Assembly: GCA_028583405.1 (NCBI GenBank)
Contig: CM053249.1
Location: forward strand, 37,735,686-37,799,685
Origin: Pogonophryne albipinna
Taxonomy: Eukaryota; Chordata; Actinopteri; Perciformes; Artedidraconidae
DNA: 64,000 nt
Direction: 5' to 3'
Numbering within the stretch: the first letter of the stretch is position 1; every line of letters starts with the position of its first letter. Both the position numbers and the translations under genes were made by a program. A model generated the notes under the pieces. It worked only from the letters and a program-made list of their open reading frames with translations, made no database searches and had not been told where the DNA came from. Positions 21,181 through 34,536 of the stretch are shown piece by piece.

Positions 21181-23890
21181 TAGGGTTGGGTATCGTTTGA
21201 ATTTCCACGATTCTGATTCCGATTCCGATTCTACTTTTTGATTCCGGTTCTTAACGGTTCTCAATTCCGATTCTTTGAGGGGCAGGGTAAAAAAAATATA
21301 AATTGCTTCTTCCACCAAAAAAAGTACATTTATTCGAGAAACTTTTACACAGGTTAGTTTACAGTAATATTCATATTAATCAGTCCGTTTATATTCACTA
21401 CTATGTAACTGTAACCTGAGAACCACTGAAGCTACAACAGTGCAACAGTCCAACTTTTAAAGGAAACCCCCCCCCCCATTTAAAAACAGTTCTTGTTGAG
21501 AAAAACAAGCATATCTGCCTTCTCAGCAGTGGCGGCGCTAGGGGGTGGCTACTTGGGCTCAAGCCCCGGATGTTTTCTGAAAAGCCCCAGATGTTTCACT
21601 TATAAAAAAATAAAAAAATAATCTTTTTTTTTTTTAAAACATTTTTTAAAACGTCTCGGGAGTAATGTGCAGTACCGGAGAGGCAGCCGCTGCGGGACAT
21701 TAGCCTGCGTACTGCGTAGCCTGCCCTGAAGAAGAAGTGATCCTTCCTAGTGCCTGACGAGTTTTAAGCTAATAGCCTATACAGTTATGGTTATTAGAAA
21801 GTTATTGTCATCGAAGCAGGCGCCACAAGCTGCAGCAGCAGCAGTATCAGCAGCTGACAACAATGTCATCACCAGCAGTCAATAAATGGATGATGTTTCA
21901 GGTTTGTGAATCTAATGGTGATATCTGCACTCTGGCTGACTGAGTAAGAAGTGAAAAAGAGTGATGTAACGTTAATGTTATAGCTAGTAAACATGGAGTA
22001 ACCACACTAAGTATACCCTTATATGTTAGTATGTATACAGAACATGACTAAAAATTATCCTAAGATGTAACGTTAACCCTTCATACCTCAGTCTACTTTT
22101 AAGACACTAAAATAACGTATTCCAATTTTTATTTTGTTTTCGTGCGTGGAATTATACCGGCTCTCGTTTCAGTACACATAACAACAGAACTGACTGGCAA
22201 CCCTCTGAATCAGACTCCGATTGGCTGGGACTGCATCCACTCAGAGTGTCCGATTCAGAAACGTGACTCTTACACTCTTTAAGTCACAAACAAAGATGGT
22301 GGATGAGAATAGATCTATAAAACGATAAGCAATGCGCCAGAATCAAGGTGAGACTATCCGCATCCTTTAAAACTCTACGCACATTCGTTTCACCTTAATA
22401 AGTAAACGACTATTTGAGTGAGTTAAGGCATTAGTTTGCTTCATTAAAGGGTGTTAATGAGTGTTCTCCAGTGCCTTTTGTCCGCTTTAAGGTGTTATTA
22501 AGGTAGGGTTAATGTTGCTCTCAAAGTGCACCAGATTGATGCTTTCAACTTCAATATTTAAAAAAAAATCTTTCCGGGGGAGCATGCCCCCGGACCCCCC
22601 GAGAGGAGGCGACGACCCCCCTAAAGGATGTTCGGTCCACCCCCCACTTATAACAAATAGCACTGTACCCCTGTACCCCTGCACCCACCCCCCCCCCATC
22701 CCAACGACTCCTGGGCTAAGCCCCGGATCTCCTACAATCCTAAATCCGCCACTGCTTCTCAGGCATACCGGGAAGAAATGTTTGAACATTTTAAAGTAAA
22801 ATGCTTCAATCTGGTGCACTTTAAGCAGAATGACTAGAGACTAGATCTAGGGGGTACAACTCCAAACACCCATATGAAAAAGATCGGTTTACATTTTAAT
22901 AATTAAATAAGTATGTGAACATAACCAATAACCTACCATAGTCAATTACAAATACATGTAACGTATTTTATTTTTGTTGTTCATTCATATCTTATTTTAC
23001 TATTTTATGTATGCATATTTTTTTATCTCTCCAGTTTAAAACGATATGTCTGGTTTACTGTCCTATAGTATACATTGGAATGATTTCAAACCTGTTTTAT
23101 CCCAATAATTATAAAGGAGTGCCTTGGAAATATGTGTTTACATAAATTGTGATCAAAACGTTTGAGACCCACTGAGATAACTTAGACTAAAGTGAACTAT
23201 CTAAACACTCAGAGTTCTTTACCTCACTGAGCTGTAGTTATCAGCCTCTCAGTCTGACTGGAGAGGACTCTCCTCCACCTTGTCGTAGAAACATCTTCTA
23301 ATATCCGTTAGAGCAGCTAGCACCAGATGCTAATAACAACAGCGCCCTCCCTTTCTCCCTCGCTCGCTCCCACGCTCACTCGCACTTTGGCTGTGAGCTG
23401 CGGGTGCCAGATAAGCCAACATCCCCCATTTTCATCACTTACAGCGCCCATCGTACAGGGGAAATGAAAAGTGCAACCCGGGATGAAAAGGGTGTTACAT
23501 TTACTTAATTATGAATGTTGTTACATCAAGGCCGAAAATTAGGATGAGCACCAACGGTCAAAACATTTGGTTTCCCTCCCAGAGCTGTCAGCGCAGCGCC
23601 TCCACAGATCTGGCGCCCTCGGCGAACATCTATAATGCCAGTGCAACTGGCCGGCCCCATGGATGTATAATAAGGCCGGCCCTGGTCCCAGGTTACGCTG
23701 TAGGAAGTGTAGGTACAACGCTACATTTCCCGTCCCGCCGCAGTCATACAGTAGACTACGGAGAGCGGCGAGAAACATTTCCTCACGCATCGAAAAGCGG
23801 AACCGAAATTCACATGTCTAAATGATGCCGTTGGAATCGAAATGTTGGAACCGGTTCCGAACCGGAACCGGTTCTCGGTACCCAACCCTA
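21181..23890. mobile_element. hAT transposon in the left arm
   Basis: Ends tagggttgggta and tacccaaccccta-like (tacccaaccctа written from 23879) form an inverted repeat, with 8-bp duplications caaataac at 21173-21180 and 23891-23898. The right arm of the host element carries an uninterrupted 'ttattcacaaataacc' counterpart. It holds the nested hAT at 21527-22754 and no usable transposase. Confidence 0.88.
21527..22754. mobile_element. Nested hAT element
   Basis: Ends cagtggcggcgc and ccgccactg with 8-bp duplication cttctcag (21519-21526 and 22755-22762). It contains a 'tcaaagtgcaccagattgatg' segment shared with the hATs near 33900 and 43920, so the family is related. No transposase frame remains. 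Confidence 0.87.
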
Positions 23891-24885
23891 CAAATAACCC
23901 ACTCTGGAAAATCCTAAATTGTAGAATAGTTTGGCCATTAAAATGCTTTTTGATTAGATTTCTAGCGAGAAGTGTATATTGTACTCTTAGAATCCACGTC
24001 CAGTTGATGTGTAGGATCTATAGTTTGATAGATATTACAAAGATGATTTGAGGTCTCGCCAGGATAACGCCATGTAAAGTTAGCGTGGGTGAAAACTGTT
24101 TTTCCGGTCTCGAAGTTTTCATAATAAAACCGGATATATTCCCCTCACTGTCAAATGATTACACAGTGATATCTGCATTACTCATCCACTAAAAAACATC
24201 AGTTTATCCTTAATTACACAATATTGATTGGTTTAAATTGTGTACATTGTTTTTGTGTTTTTAACCTTCGATTCAGAGAAACAAATAGTTTTCTAGGAGT
24301 TTAGACACTACAGTTTCCAAAGACACTACACTACCCAGAATCCCCAGCTATCGTTTGGGACTACAACATCCGCCTTGCTTTACAAACCCCGTGATTAGTC
24401 ATCAAGCCCTGTGATTGGATGTTGGAGTGGCAGTGCGACAAGGTTATGCTGAGCGTCAACAGCTCTTTGAAATGGAATGGAAACACGGCAGACTTTCCAA
24501 AACTGGCATTTGGAATTGGACGGGTCCAGCCCCCGGGTCCAGCCCCCAGAACTACACATGCTGGCTATTGTGTGTTTCGCAACATTATATGGCACGTCTC
24601 TTTATAAGACATTTTCGTATTTCCCACAATTAGAAGTTGCCAGTATTAAACTGTGTCCACCCTGGAGGTTTAGGGGATATGAAACACAGTGGTGTTACCA
24701 CATTTAAAACATATAATTAATAAATGGGTGAATTAATATACCCACATGACACCTAAGGTCAGAAGAGCTTTATTTACCAGCTGGTCTTATGTTTGTGACC
24801 CCTCCTGTTGTTCATTGATAAGCCTGAAACATGCACTTGTCAAGGTTCAGAGGCACATTTTGCAAATATGGCAGTAGCCATCGAT

Positions 24886-24940
24886 CATCTTAAAATAAGA
24901 TAAGATAAGATATACTTTATTGATCCCAAGTTGGGAAATG
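24886..24940 (-). repeat. Teleost LINE/SINE tail
   Basis: A run of ataag repeats followed by 'atactttattgatcccaag' is a 3' tail seen on many dispersed fish retroposons, here in antisense. No body of the element is recognisable on either side. Confidence 0.45.
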
Positions 24941-26049
24941 TTTTTGTTACAGCAGCATACTACTTTGTTCTACTCCACTACAATTCAGAGGTTAACCTGG
25001 TATTTTTACTCCACTACATTTATTTTTGTTACTTTGCAGATTCTGATTAATGATGTGAAATATAAACAACCCTTAAATCAGACTTTAGTTACACCTGACT
25101 CAAATTCAGGGAAGGTGATTGTCAAGTGCCAAAATAAAATATGCAATATATTGGACGTTAAGTACTTTGTCAGACTTCATATTTATCTGTGGATAACCCC
25201 AACGTTTTTTTTCTTATTCAAAAGAAGACCTTAACTTAAAGTAATCTTTAATGTTTAAATAAAGCCTTATAAGTTTGTCTGTTTTGCACATCCTCCTGTT
25301 AATATCTTTGGACGTCCTGCACTAAACTGTTTTATTGGAGAGATCACTACAGTATCTTCTTGATATTTTCAATTTTGTATGTAGGCTACTCTTAATATTT
25401 AAATGTTTTCATCAAATAAAACGTATTCAACAACAACATTCAATAACGTGCTTTAACCACTAGGCGGCGCGGGTTAAAAAACCAGTGGTGTAGTTAAAAC
25501 ATAATAATATCAAACATATGACTATTAACTTTATTGTGAAATTAAAACAGAACGGTAAAGGAAAATACAGTTTCAGTCTCTCGATTTGAAGCTTATGCAT
25601 TGTACCATGAACCTATAATGACCTGTAACAGTCAACACCATGAGGAGTTGGAAAGGTAGTAAATAATATCTTTAAAAACTACAAAAAAAATCCCTTTCTA
25701 TCAGCTGTGCACCATTATGGTGTAAATATAACCTATATACCAATTGGATCAAATATAAAAGTCAGCCGAATTAGTGTTGATACTGTAAGGAGACATATTG
25801 TGTGAAAAGAAATGGAAGATGTTGTTTAATTGCTAATATATTTATGATCCACGTCACATATTCAGTTTTGGCGGCATTTTGTCAAAAGGTCTTCTGATCA
25901 GGGCTCTATAAATAAATATCTACAGCAGATATTTAATGCAGCCGAACCGTGTATTACAATGCCGTTATGTGATGACTTCCAAAGAGAAAAGCAAGAACAC
26001 TCGGAATAAAGTATTATTTTATTTAAAAAAAATGTTTTTCCGATTATTT

Positions 26050-27006
26050 CATGAAATATGCGCATATTTTAACACATTTCAGGAACCGAAATCTGAACTT
26101 TGGATAAAGCCAGGCTCACAATTATTGTTTTATTTTGTAGTCATATTAGTATCTAAGGCTTTTACAGAAGGGATTTTGGATATCTCTTTTTATCACTCCA
26201 TAAATCAGAAAATACTGTCAACAGTCCTAAAATATCCATTTTCGCCATGTTTTTAGGTATAAAGTGAATGATATGAACAAACCCTTGTGTAAAAGCCTTC
26301 ATAATATTGATAGGAATGTAACTGGAAGGTTTGGTGTATGTACGTGCTACTGAAGTGGAAATTTCGAACTCAGAGTAGGAGAAAAAACTCATTTTGAGAA
26401 AACAACCTTTAAAGATTGCTGTGAGGCGCTAGCTAAACCCTCCTGTTCTCTGGATGATAGCTTGCGCATCGACGCACTCCGTGAAGGTATTTCATGTTCG
26501 GGGTCATTTGTTTTTTGTATAATCTTGCTTCGTGCAAGTGACAATTGTTGTCGTCTTCTCTGTGAACATTTTTTTCGCCGTTCTTTTGCCATTTTGAGAT
26601 TTACATTTCTAGCGGAAAGCTAACCAGGAAGTGTTTTAGCACACCACGTGACGCATCTGAACGAATCACGTTGTCAGAAATTGACAACAGCCAATGAGAT
26701 TTCGTTTCTTGTTTTAAGACCCCTTTGTACTTTCACGATTGTACTTTCCACAAAGGAAATGACCATATTTGGATCCGATGAGATTGTGCAAACAGCGGTC
26801 GCGGTACTTTATGTTACGTTAGAATGCTAACTTTTGGTGAATTTAGGAGATATCTACAGACGCAAATAGACAAACTATAGTAAAATAAACACTTAAATGT
26901 GTATTTTGTACGTTGTCCTTCCAAAAGCCTGAAAGAAAACATGTTATGGAATCAAAATAGCACAAAATCTCAAAATTGACCCGTGCATGAAAAACCGTGT
27001 CTCGCC
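26050..27006. mobile_element. TTAA-flanked DNA element, partial copy 2
   Basis: Closely similar to 19180-20207 and ends gtgtctcgcc followed by TTAA (27007-27010). Its left terminus is missing. It abuts the right arm of the large inverted-repeat element directly. It has several short deletions relative to copy 1 and no coding potential. Confidence 0.7.
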
Positions 27007-27408
27007 TTAAACCAATAAATGTTGTATAATTAACCAGGATAAACTGATGGTTTTTAGTTGATGAGTACTGCAGATATCACTGTTAAATCATTTAATCATT
27101 GGTTTTATTATGAAAACGTCGAGACCGGAAATACTGTTTTCAACCCGTAACTTTACATGGACCTCAAATCATCTTCGTAATATCTATCAAACTATAGATC
27201 CTACATATCGACTGGACGTGGTTTCTAAAAGTACAATATACACTTCTCGCTAGAAATCCAATCAAAAAGCATTTTAATGGCCAAACTATCCTACAATTTA
27301 GGATTTTACAGAGAGGGTTATTTGTGAATAAACGACCATCTGTAACGTTTGCATTCAACGGAGCACTCGAGGGCGAAAACTTTAAAACGTAATTATAGGA
27401 CGTATTAA

Positions 27409-29502
27409 AGAGCCTGTGACACGAGTTTCCCCCATCATCCAAACCCATCAATTTGAGTAAATATTGTCAACTTGAAAACCGTTACTGAACTGATTTTGGA
27501 TATTTGTACTTTGATAACCATTAATCTGCCCTTCAATGTTGACCATTTTCTGGATCTTCTCGGGGATTCTTCAAGTCCCGCCAAATTATGGGTGACGTCA
27601 TTGCGGGCACAGCGCTCCAGCTGCACCGTTCAGGATCCCAGCATCTGCATGTAAACGCACGATGGCGCACACAGCAGCAAGCTCAGACAGCGATGACAGT
27701 TTAATTTTGAACGTGTTTGAGAGCTCATATGAGGCTGAAGGATCGGTTTATGTTGTATCTGTTAGAAGTTTAGGAATTAGGTGCGTCAATATGGGCGATC
27801 ATACGGTCATGTAGCCAGTGGTGGACTGGGACTAAAAATCATCCCGGGACTCTCGACCGGCCCACTTCGGTACCGCTAGTAAATTGTCAACGGGGGGAGT
27901 GGGGGATGTCAGGGGCGGCGGGTGCTGTAGGCTAGGGAAGGCTAAGCCTTCCCAAATATTTGTGTCACTGCATTCTGGTAAAATACAAATATAATGTATA
28001 ATGTCTGTGTCTTTGACATTAGCGCTGCTAGCCACCTGTGCCCTGTACTACGAAGCCAGTTCAACATACCCTGGATATGTTTGAGTAACAAACAAACTAA
28101 CAACAACAAACTAACAAACGAGATCTCGCTAAGCGGTCCTACGACGCTGGTTATCAACTCGGTAAATCAAGCCAGGGTTTCTCTCACCAGCTGAGAGCGC
28201 GTTCACGTCTAAGACACGAGTGGATCTGACTTTAATTACATTTGACTTGAGTGTTTCGTCAACATAATGTGTTGCTTAAAATAATACTTCTGCATACAGT
28301 ATGTGACACTGTAAGTGTTGCACGGCCAGATACGGCTGGAGAAGCTGACTCAGATAAGGAAATATATGATATATTATGATATTATATGATCGATGATCTG
28401 ATTGATGATGTAATATGAATGATAAGTGCGACACGTCGGCGTCTTCTCTGAATACGGCAGTTTAAACTGTATTTCCTTTATCCTGTAATATAACTTGAGA
28501 GATTTAAACTCCGCACACTGAGTTGATCTCTTTTCTATAGACGCCGGAGGCGGGCAGCGTCAGGTAAAAAAAGTTATTTAGCCTCCCCAAACCTGAGCCT
28601 CACGCGCCGCCTATGAGGATGTACTAGTGACTTATCCGACCGGCCCACTTCGGTACCGGCCCATCGGGATTCGTCCCGATGGCCAGTCCGCCACTGCACC
28701 CAGCCCACGTAAACTGTCAACGGGGGGAGCCTCGCTGCGGGGAAACGGTGGACCTAGTGTCCCGATCGGAGTGGGAATAATAATAATGATAATAATAATC
28801 CGTGCATTTTATCCATTAATTTCCCCAACATTGTGGTAAAAAAAAACACACGTTTAATCCATGTTGGTGTACTACAACTACAAAAAGCATCGGTTTGTTT
28901 TCTCATCAGGAAATGCAGACCGGCTCAAACAAACGATTTTTAATCATCATTCTCACGATCATTTAATGTATCATATGTTCGCCGAATTGACATGAAAGCA
29001 CTAATAAATGTAGTTTAATCCACTTGAGTTTACAACTACAAAAATAATCGATTTGTTTTTATATCACATCCTACGGGAGGAAATTCAGCAGCTCTCACTA
29101 CCGATTTGTAATCCTAATTTAATCATCATCTTCACCACGATCATTTATGTTTATGTTCGCCGAATTGACATGAAAGCACTGACAAATATGAATATACTGT
29201 AGTCAACTTCATTAAAACGTTATGAACGTGCCTAAACTCAGTAATTCACAATTTCTACGCATGACAACACACTTTGTCCGTGTTTCGCTCTCTCGCCGCA
29301 CAGTGAAGCGTTCCCGCATTGACGTCACTTCCGGCTTCCCCCAAAACTTCAAAATGAGTCGAAGGAATTTCCCCGCGATGTTCGAAATTATTGATATTTA
29401 TCGGAACGGTATCGCATCTTCTTTTTTAAACTGACGGTTCGAGATGACTAGTAGCCCAATATTTCATTGCACAACAGTTGTTGGGATGCTGTCACAGGCT
29501 CT
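27409..29502. mobile_element. TTAA-flanked element in the right arm
   Basis: Inverted ends agagcctgtgaca and tgtcacaggctct are flanked by TTAA at 27405-27408 and 29503-29506. Removing it restores the arm. It is 2.1 kb, with no transposase frame, and contains another element at 27816-28696. TTAA target choice suggests piggyBac or Kolobok relatives. Confidence 0.75.
27816..28696. mobile_element. hAT-like element, decayed flanks
   Basis: Ends cagtggtggactgg and ccagtccgccactg form an inverted repeat. The flanks catgtagc and cacccagc match at only five of eight bases, so the duplication is either decayed or absent. A GGCCCACTTCGGTACCG stretch occurs near both ends. Confidence 0.55.
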
Positions 29503-29573
29503 TTAAGTGCTTGAACAAACAACATATTTGGTCGTAATAATTGGGCCTGAACAATCGGCCTATTTGGTCGTAT

Positions 29574-30616
29574 GAGTTGGAGGACTTGTTGGATTTAATT
29601 GTGATACTGGTGCATTTCCATGGCTCGTGCTGAGGAACAACACTCCAGGACTTTTTCTTTCTGAAAAAAAACAATATTTGCAGTTTCCACTATGGGCGAT
29701 ACACATGCTGCTTTGTTTTACATGCTAAAGTCCAATGTGTTACTTGGACTTTATTTAATTTTCATATTAAATAAAAATGTGACACACACTTATTGTCACT
29801 ACTGCTGTGCCAAGAGTAAAAAGTTACTTTTTCAAGCTGGAAAGAGGCCATGAGGTCATTTTGCTTCCTCATTATTATAAATCATAGTATTAAACATAAT
29901 TGACCAATAATGGCAAATAACTTCAAAAGCAAAAGCAATAGCAATATAAAGGGGAAACATTTTCAAAAGGGGAAGGTAAAATAAATGATAGAACATATTA
30001 AATAAAAATGTGACCATATGAGTGGAGGTTTGATTAAAGATGAGAGTGTTCCACACTCCTCTCTGTTGTCTTGCCAAAGAAAGATGGATACATTACATAG
30101 AATAACAATTAGGGAAGAAAAGTAATACAAAGTCATAATAATAAATACATAAATTAATACATTTGAATGTATACATAATCAAGCGCAGAGTACCACAAAC
30201 AACAACAAGTATCAATGACAACAATATGATAATGATAGCAACAGCAACATCAACCAGCTTGAGAAGAAAGTCAAGTAATATGGGAGTGAAAGGAAACATA
30301 TTTGAATGACATGAAAGGAACATGAATAATGTGTGATGTGAGCTTTGCATGTCTTTTGTACTCACAACAGACAACAGATCCTTGCATGAAAAAAACTAGA
30401 TTAGAATACTAGATTGAATTGTGTACATCTGTCCCACACGATCACAATGTGAAAAAAAGCGGGCCGGACCGGCCATCAGCGAACCGAGCCGGCCGTCAAC
30501 AGCCCGCTGGCGACCGGCCGTTCTGTGATTCTCCAGAATGCACAGATGGCCAGAACCTGTGTCCATCTGACATAATATTTGCTTGTCAAAACAAGATGTT
30601 CTATTCATGTTAGACT
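29574..30616. other. Stretch without a supported gene
   Basis: AT-rich unique-looking DNA. A GC-rich island of alternating ccggcc at 30464-30522 is the only compositional anomaly. No coding or repeat boundary can be supported. Confidence 0.4.
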
Positions 30617-30846
30617 GTGTAAAGCAGGGGTCTCCAAACCTTTTTAGGATGAGAGCTACTTTCAAAAAATAAAACAAGTCGTGAGCTACTTTTACTTCTC
30701 TTTTTTTTGTTTTTTGCAGTGTATATATTTAGCACATTATGACATTACTATATGCTTACCTTTAACCTTTGTGTGCTGTTTGGGTCTGTGGGACCCGTTT
30801 TCAGTGTTTATTAAAAGAAAAAGTATTCAATTTAATTATTTCCTGC

Positions 30847-31063
30847 CCACTGGGAGCACAGAACCAGTGTGTCTCATTTGTTCAGAGACCGTGGCGCTCA
30901 TTAAAAGTGCCAAAACGCCACTATGAGACAAAACACAAAGTGTTTGACCAAATATTCCCTCTCAAGCCAGAACTGAGGTCACAAAAAATAAGCAGTCTCA
31001 GAGCCCAATATGATCAGTCCACCAGGATCAAAATTAAAACTAAATATCGTTCCAGGGCAGGCT
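30847..31063 (+). pseudogene. hAT transposase zinc-finger region (GTF2IRD2/ZBED type)
   Basis: Reads PVCLICSETVALIKSAK, then after a one-base frame slip RHYETKHKVFDQIFPL and KISSLRAQYDQSTR. The Cys-x2-Cys and His-x4-His spacing fits the BED-like finger at the N-terminus of hAT transposases related to GTF2IRD2 and FAM200 genes. The catalytic domain is not found. Confidence 0.65.
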
Positions 31064-31119
31064 AACCGAGGCTAACCAATGAGTACTGTTGGAGCAATGA
31101 GTGGTCTGAAACCCACCTC

Positions 31120-31385
31120 AGCTCCGCGCGTCCTTTGATGAGCTAGTCAAATTATAAAAGAAGGAATTCAAAGCACCAGGATAAAGGTTAAACAATAATC
31201 TGTTTTAATGGTAAAAGAACAACAATACAAGTTAAAAGGGGTACCCCTGCTCTGGTCCGAGTGCTGTTAGATCTTATTATCTTGGCAGCAGGAGGAAAAA
31301 AGAGACCGGACAAAGCACACAACAGGATACATGTAAGAACAACGGGGAGGAGTTGTGTTGGGAGCTCCTCCCATGATCTAGCTCA
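31120..31385. repeat. Repeat shared with 45480-45750, LTR-like
   Basis: Shares 'ctccgcgcgtcctt', then 'ttaaacaataatctgtttta' and a similar ending (gggaggagtt) with 45480-45750 in the same order, strongly diverged. It looks like a fragment of a retrotransposon LTR; termini are not clear. Confidence 0.4.
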
Positions 31386-31389
31386 GCAC

Positions 31390-32357
31390 CAAATCCCTCC
31401 ATAACCCACCCCTTACCCACATCGATTCCTGTCTGACAGCTATTAAAACTTGGATGCAACATAACCTCCTCAAACTGAACAGCAACAAAACAGAACTCCT
31501 CCTAATCGGCTCCAAATCCACCCTCAGCAAGGTCACTAACATAACTCTCACCATCGATGGCACCACTGTTTCCCCCTCCAATCAGGCACGCAACCTTGGC
31601 GTAATCTTTGACCCCACCCTCTCCCTCGAACCTCACATCCGCCAAACAGTCAAAACCGCATTTTTTCACCTCCGCAATATTGCAAAAATCCTACCCTCTC
31701 TCACCCGCCCCGCAGCCGAACGACTAATCCATGCCTTCATTTCCTCTCGCCTTGACTACTGCAACTCACTTCTTTATGGCATCAGCACTACATCCCTCAA
31801 CAGACTCCAACGGGTTCAAAATGCAGCTGCACGTCTCCTCACGCATACCAAATCATGGCATCACATCACCCCAGTCCTCAAAGACCTCCACTGGCTTCCT
31901 GTCTCCCATCGCATCAACTACAAAGTTCTGGTCCTCACCTACAAAGCACTCCACCATTTGCCCCCCCCTTATCTCACAAACCTTCTCACTCCTTATCAAC
32001 CCCCACGGTCCCTCAGATCCACCGCAGCCGGACTCCTATCCATTCCCACATCCACACTCTGCAGCTTTGGGGACAGAGCCTTCTCAGTGGCAGCACCTAG
32101 GCTCTGGAATTCCCTCCCCCAAGATCTCCGTGACTCTGAGTCCCTCACAGTCTTTCAGTCCCGCCTCAAAACACATCTTTTCAACTCTGTCTACCCATAA
32201 GCCCCCCCCCCCTCTCAATCAACTTCCTCTTGACTGCCTTTTTATTTTTTACTTACTTGTTTGCCTGTCCTTGTTTGTCTACCCTCCCTCATACTGTAAA
32301 GCGTCTTTGAGTTGTGAAAAGCGCTATATAAATAAAATGCATTATTATTATTATTAT
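31390..32357 (+). mobile_element. 5'-truncated L2 LINE with (ATT)n tail
   Basis: The open frame 31454-32200 is the C-terminal third of an L2-type ORF2 (LNSNKTELLLIGSKS, SSRLDYCNSLLYG, HWLPVSHRINYKVL, ending FQSRLKTHLFNSVYP). The 3' tail reads 'aagcgctatataaataaaat' and ends in attatt repeats. It is a different subfamily from the cttgc-tailed LINEs. No clear target duplication was found. Confidence 0.88.
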
Positions 32358-34536
32358 AGGGCCCATCTATTGGGAGATATAAAAACGATAGCCTGTCGCA
32401 GCGAATCAGCGCGAGCCAGCCAGGAGGCAGCCCGGAAACAAGAGTCTCTTCAGTTTGAGGCAAAACAAACACATCTGGTGCCCGTTGTCTCACATTCCTG
32501 CACCGTGCATACACACACATTTTCTGAATAGACTTCCCTCTCTCCGGCCCCCTCCCCCATCAGTTCAATACACACACAGTTTCACATACTTTTGGTATCT
32601 TAAAGATATGTTTACGACCTAGCTGTTTATAGTTGGCCAATACAAGTAATACATATCAGTTACTTTAGATCCCACACCTAATTTAGACATGTAGCCTTCC
32701 AGATACTTGCCCTGCTGTGTCTAAATAAGGATGTCTCCTCTCCCACATCTCTAGTCTCCTGTCATGCAAAACTGCTCCTACTTCATACAGAGTAATTAAG
32801 CACATTTAAGCCAACTACTTCACAATGTTGTGGCAATTTAGTACTCACAACATGAAAGAATAAAACAGAGAGAAATCAATAAAACACAAACACAGGTATA
32901 GTTGAGCTATAATCGTACAGTATATAGCCACTGCAATGAACACACACCCCTCTTACTCTGCTGCCTTCCAGATGTTTGCCATGCGGTGTCCAAATAAGGA
33001 TATCTCATCTCTCACATCTCCACTACTCTCAATACAAATGTTTCACTTCTCATATTTCCAGCTTCTTGTTATACAGACTGCTACTATTTAATACAAAGTA
33101 ATTAAGGACACACAAGAATATATAAAAACACATATATTAGTGATAACATAATTCAACACACTTCTTATATATCAGGTGACATAATAAAATGAATATACCA
33201 GAAATACGCTGTATTAAACTTTCTGCTATAACATGTTACTTTAGTACCTGCTTGTGTATATGAGAATGGCCCTGACACCATTTCAGCCCAGATTTAAACT
33301 CCTGGCAGGACAAGCTCAAGCTCAATTCTCGCACTGAATAAAAAAAAGTGATTGAGGGACTGCAATATAAGAGGGAAAGAAAGAGAAACTTTAAAACTGT
33401 TCAATTGTTATGATGTGTGAAGACTGATATTGTTCTATAATCGGTTTACATCTATAAGTCATGATATGAAACGGTTAACAAAGAAAAAGGGAAACTCAAG
33501 CTGCTGCTACACTTTATTTTATTTATCTAAAATTAAGCACTTTTAAGATGCACATATTTTCAAAAGCTATTTTATTTATTTTCTCTATTTTATTTTTAAA
33601 TACAGCCAGAGAGGAACATTACACATATCCACAGTATTTACTGTATATCTGTATAGTTCAATGTTAATTGACAATAAATATTGTTGTTTTTGAATTGTAC
33701 TTTCTTTATTTGATTGGCAGTCAGTTGTTGATTACATGCAGACGTTGATAAAGCTACAGGCTACTTCAATATATCACCCTAATTCATAAAGCAACTTAGA
33801 CATTTTGATGTTCCAGACCTTTACATGGGGAGATTTTCTCTAACTGGACCTCGTTGAATGTTATACCTGCTCTAGGGGGTCCGGGGGCATGCAATTGTTA
33901 AATGTTGAAGTTAAATGCATCAATCTGGTGCACTTTGAGCACAAAATGAATTTATGGATACAGCTCTCAAAACTCATATGAAAGGGAGCTGTATACTTAT
34001 ATATATACTATATACTCAATAATCCAAACATCTTTAGAATATGATCACAACAACAAATCATTTAAACTTGTGTATTCTTATCTTATGTTACCTAGTTAGC
34101 ATTCTTTCTTTTTATTTATGCATATTTTACTAATCACTCCCCTGATTATTTTTTTTACTGCCTTGGAATGATTTATTGCTTTATTTTTTCCACTATTATG
34201 AAGTGGTGAGGTGCCGCTCCACATTGCTTTTCTTCCCGACTGCAACGCTGGTCCCACAAATTAAGCAAGAGCGTGATTGGTCGATATTCATTGTGGGGGG
34301 TGGGGGAGGAGGGGTGTTAGATAGATATAGAGTTGTAGTAAGTAGAGTTCGCTATGATAGAGGTTTAGTTTATGCATAGCCCTTTAACCCTTTAGCCCTA
34401 ACCCTTTTAATTACATTTCCTTTTTTTTGGTGTATTTTTTACATTTTTTTTACGATTTGCTTGGCAAGCTACTTATTGAGGGCTTGCGAGCTGCCGGTAG
34501 CTCGCGATCGACGTGTTGCAGACCCCTGGTGTAAAA

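Larger units (their letters stand above)
21062..29573. mobile_element. Large inverted-repeat element with both arms split
   Basis: The left arm is 21062-21180 plus 23891-24245; the right arm is 27011-27404 plus 29507-29573, inverted. They match over roughly 400 bp each, with an outer 'acgaccaaatagg' motif and inner 'aaaatgctttttgatt'. Each arm is interrupted by another transposon (21181-23890 and 27409-29502). Between the arms lies about 2.8 kb with no recognisable transposase and a partial copy of the TTAA element. Superfamily unknown. Confidence 0.6.
30625..34528 (+). mobile_element. hAT transposon with zinc-finger remnant
   Basis: Ends caggggtctcc and gcagacccctg. The 8-bp flanks gtgtaaag (30617-30624) and gtgtaaaa (34529-34536) differ at one base. 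It contains a BED-type zinc-finger remnant and an L2 LINE insertion. Its right end (from about 34240) is the inverted counterpart of the left end of the hAT at 34998, and supplies the uninterrupted target for copy B. Confidence 0.85.

Noticed and set aside
31731..32531. Long Pro/His/Ser-rich plus-strand frame overlapping the L2 LINE
   Set aside because: Alternate frame of the LINE ORF2, whose proper frame (31454-32200) matches the family.
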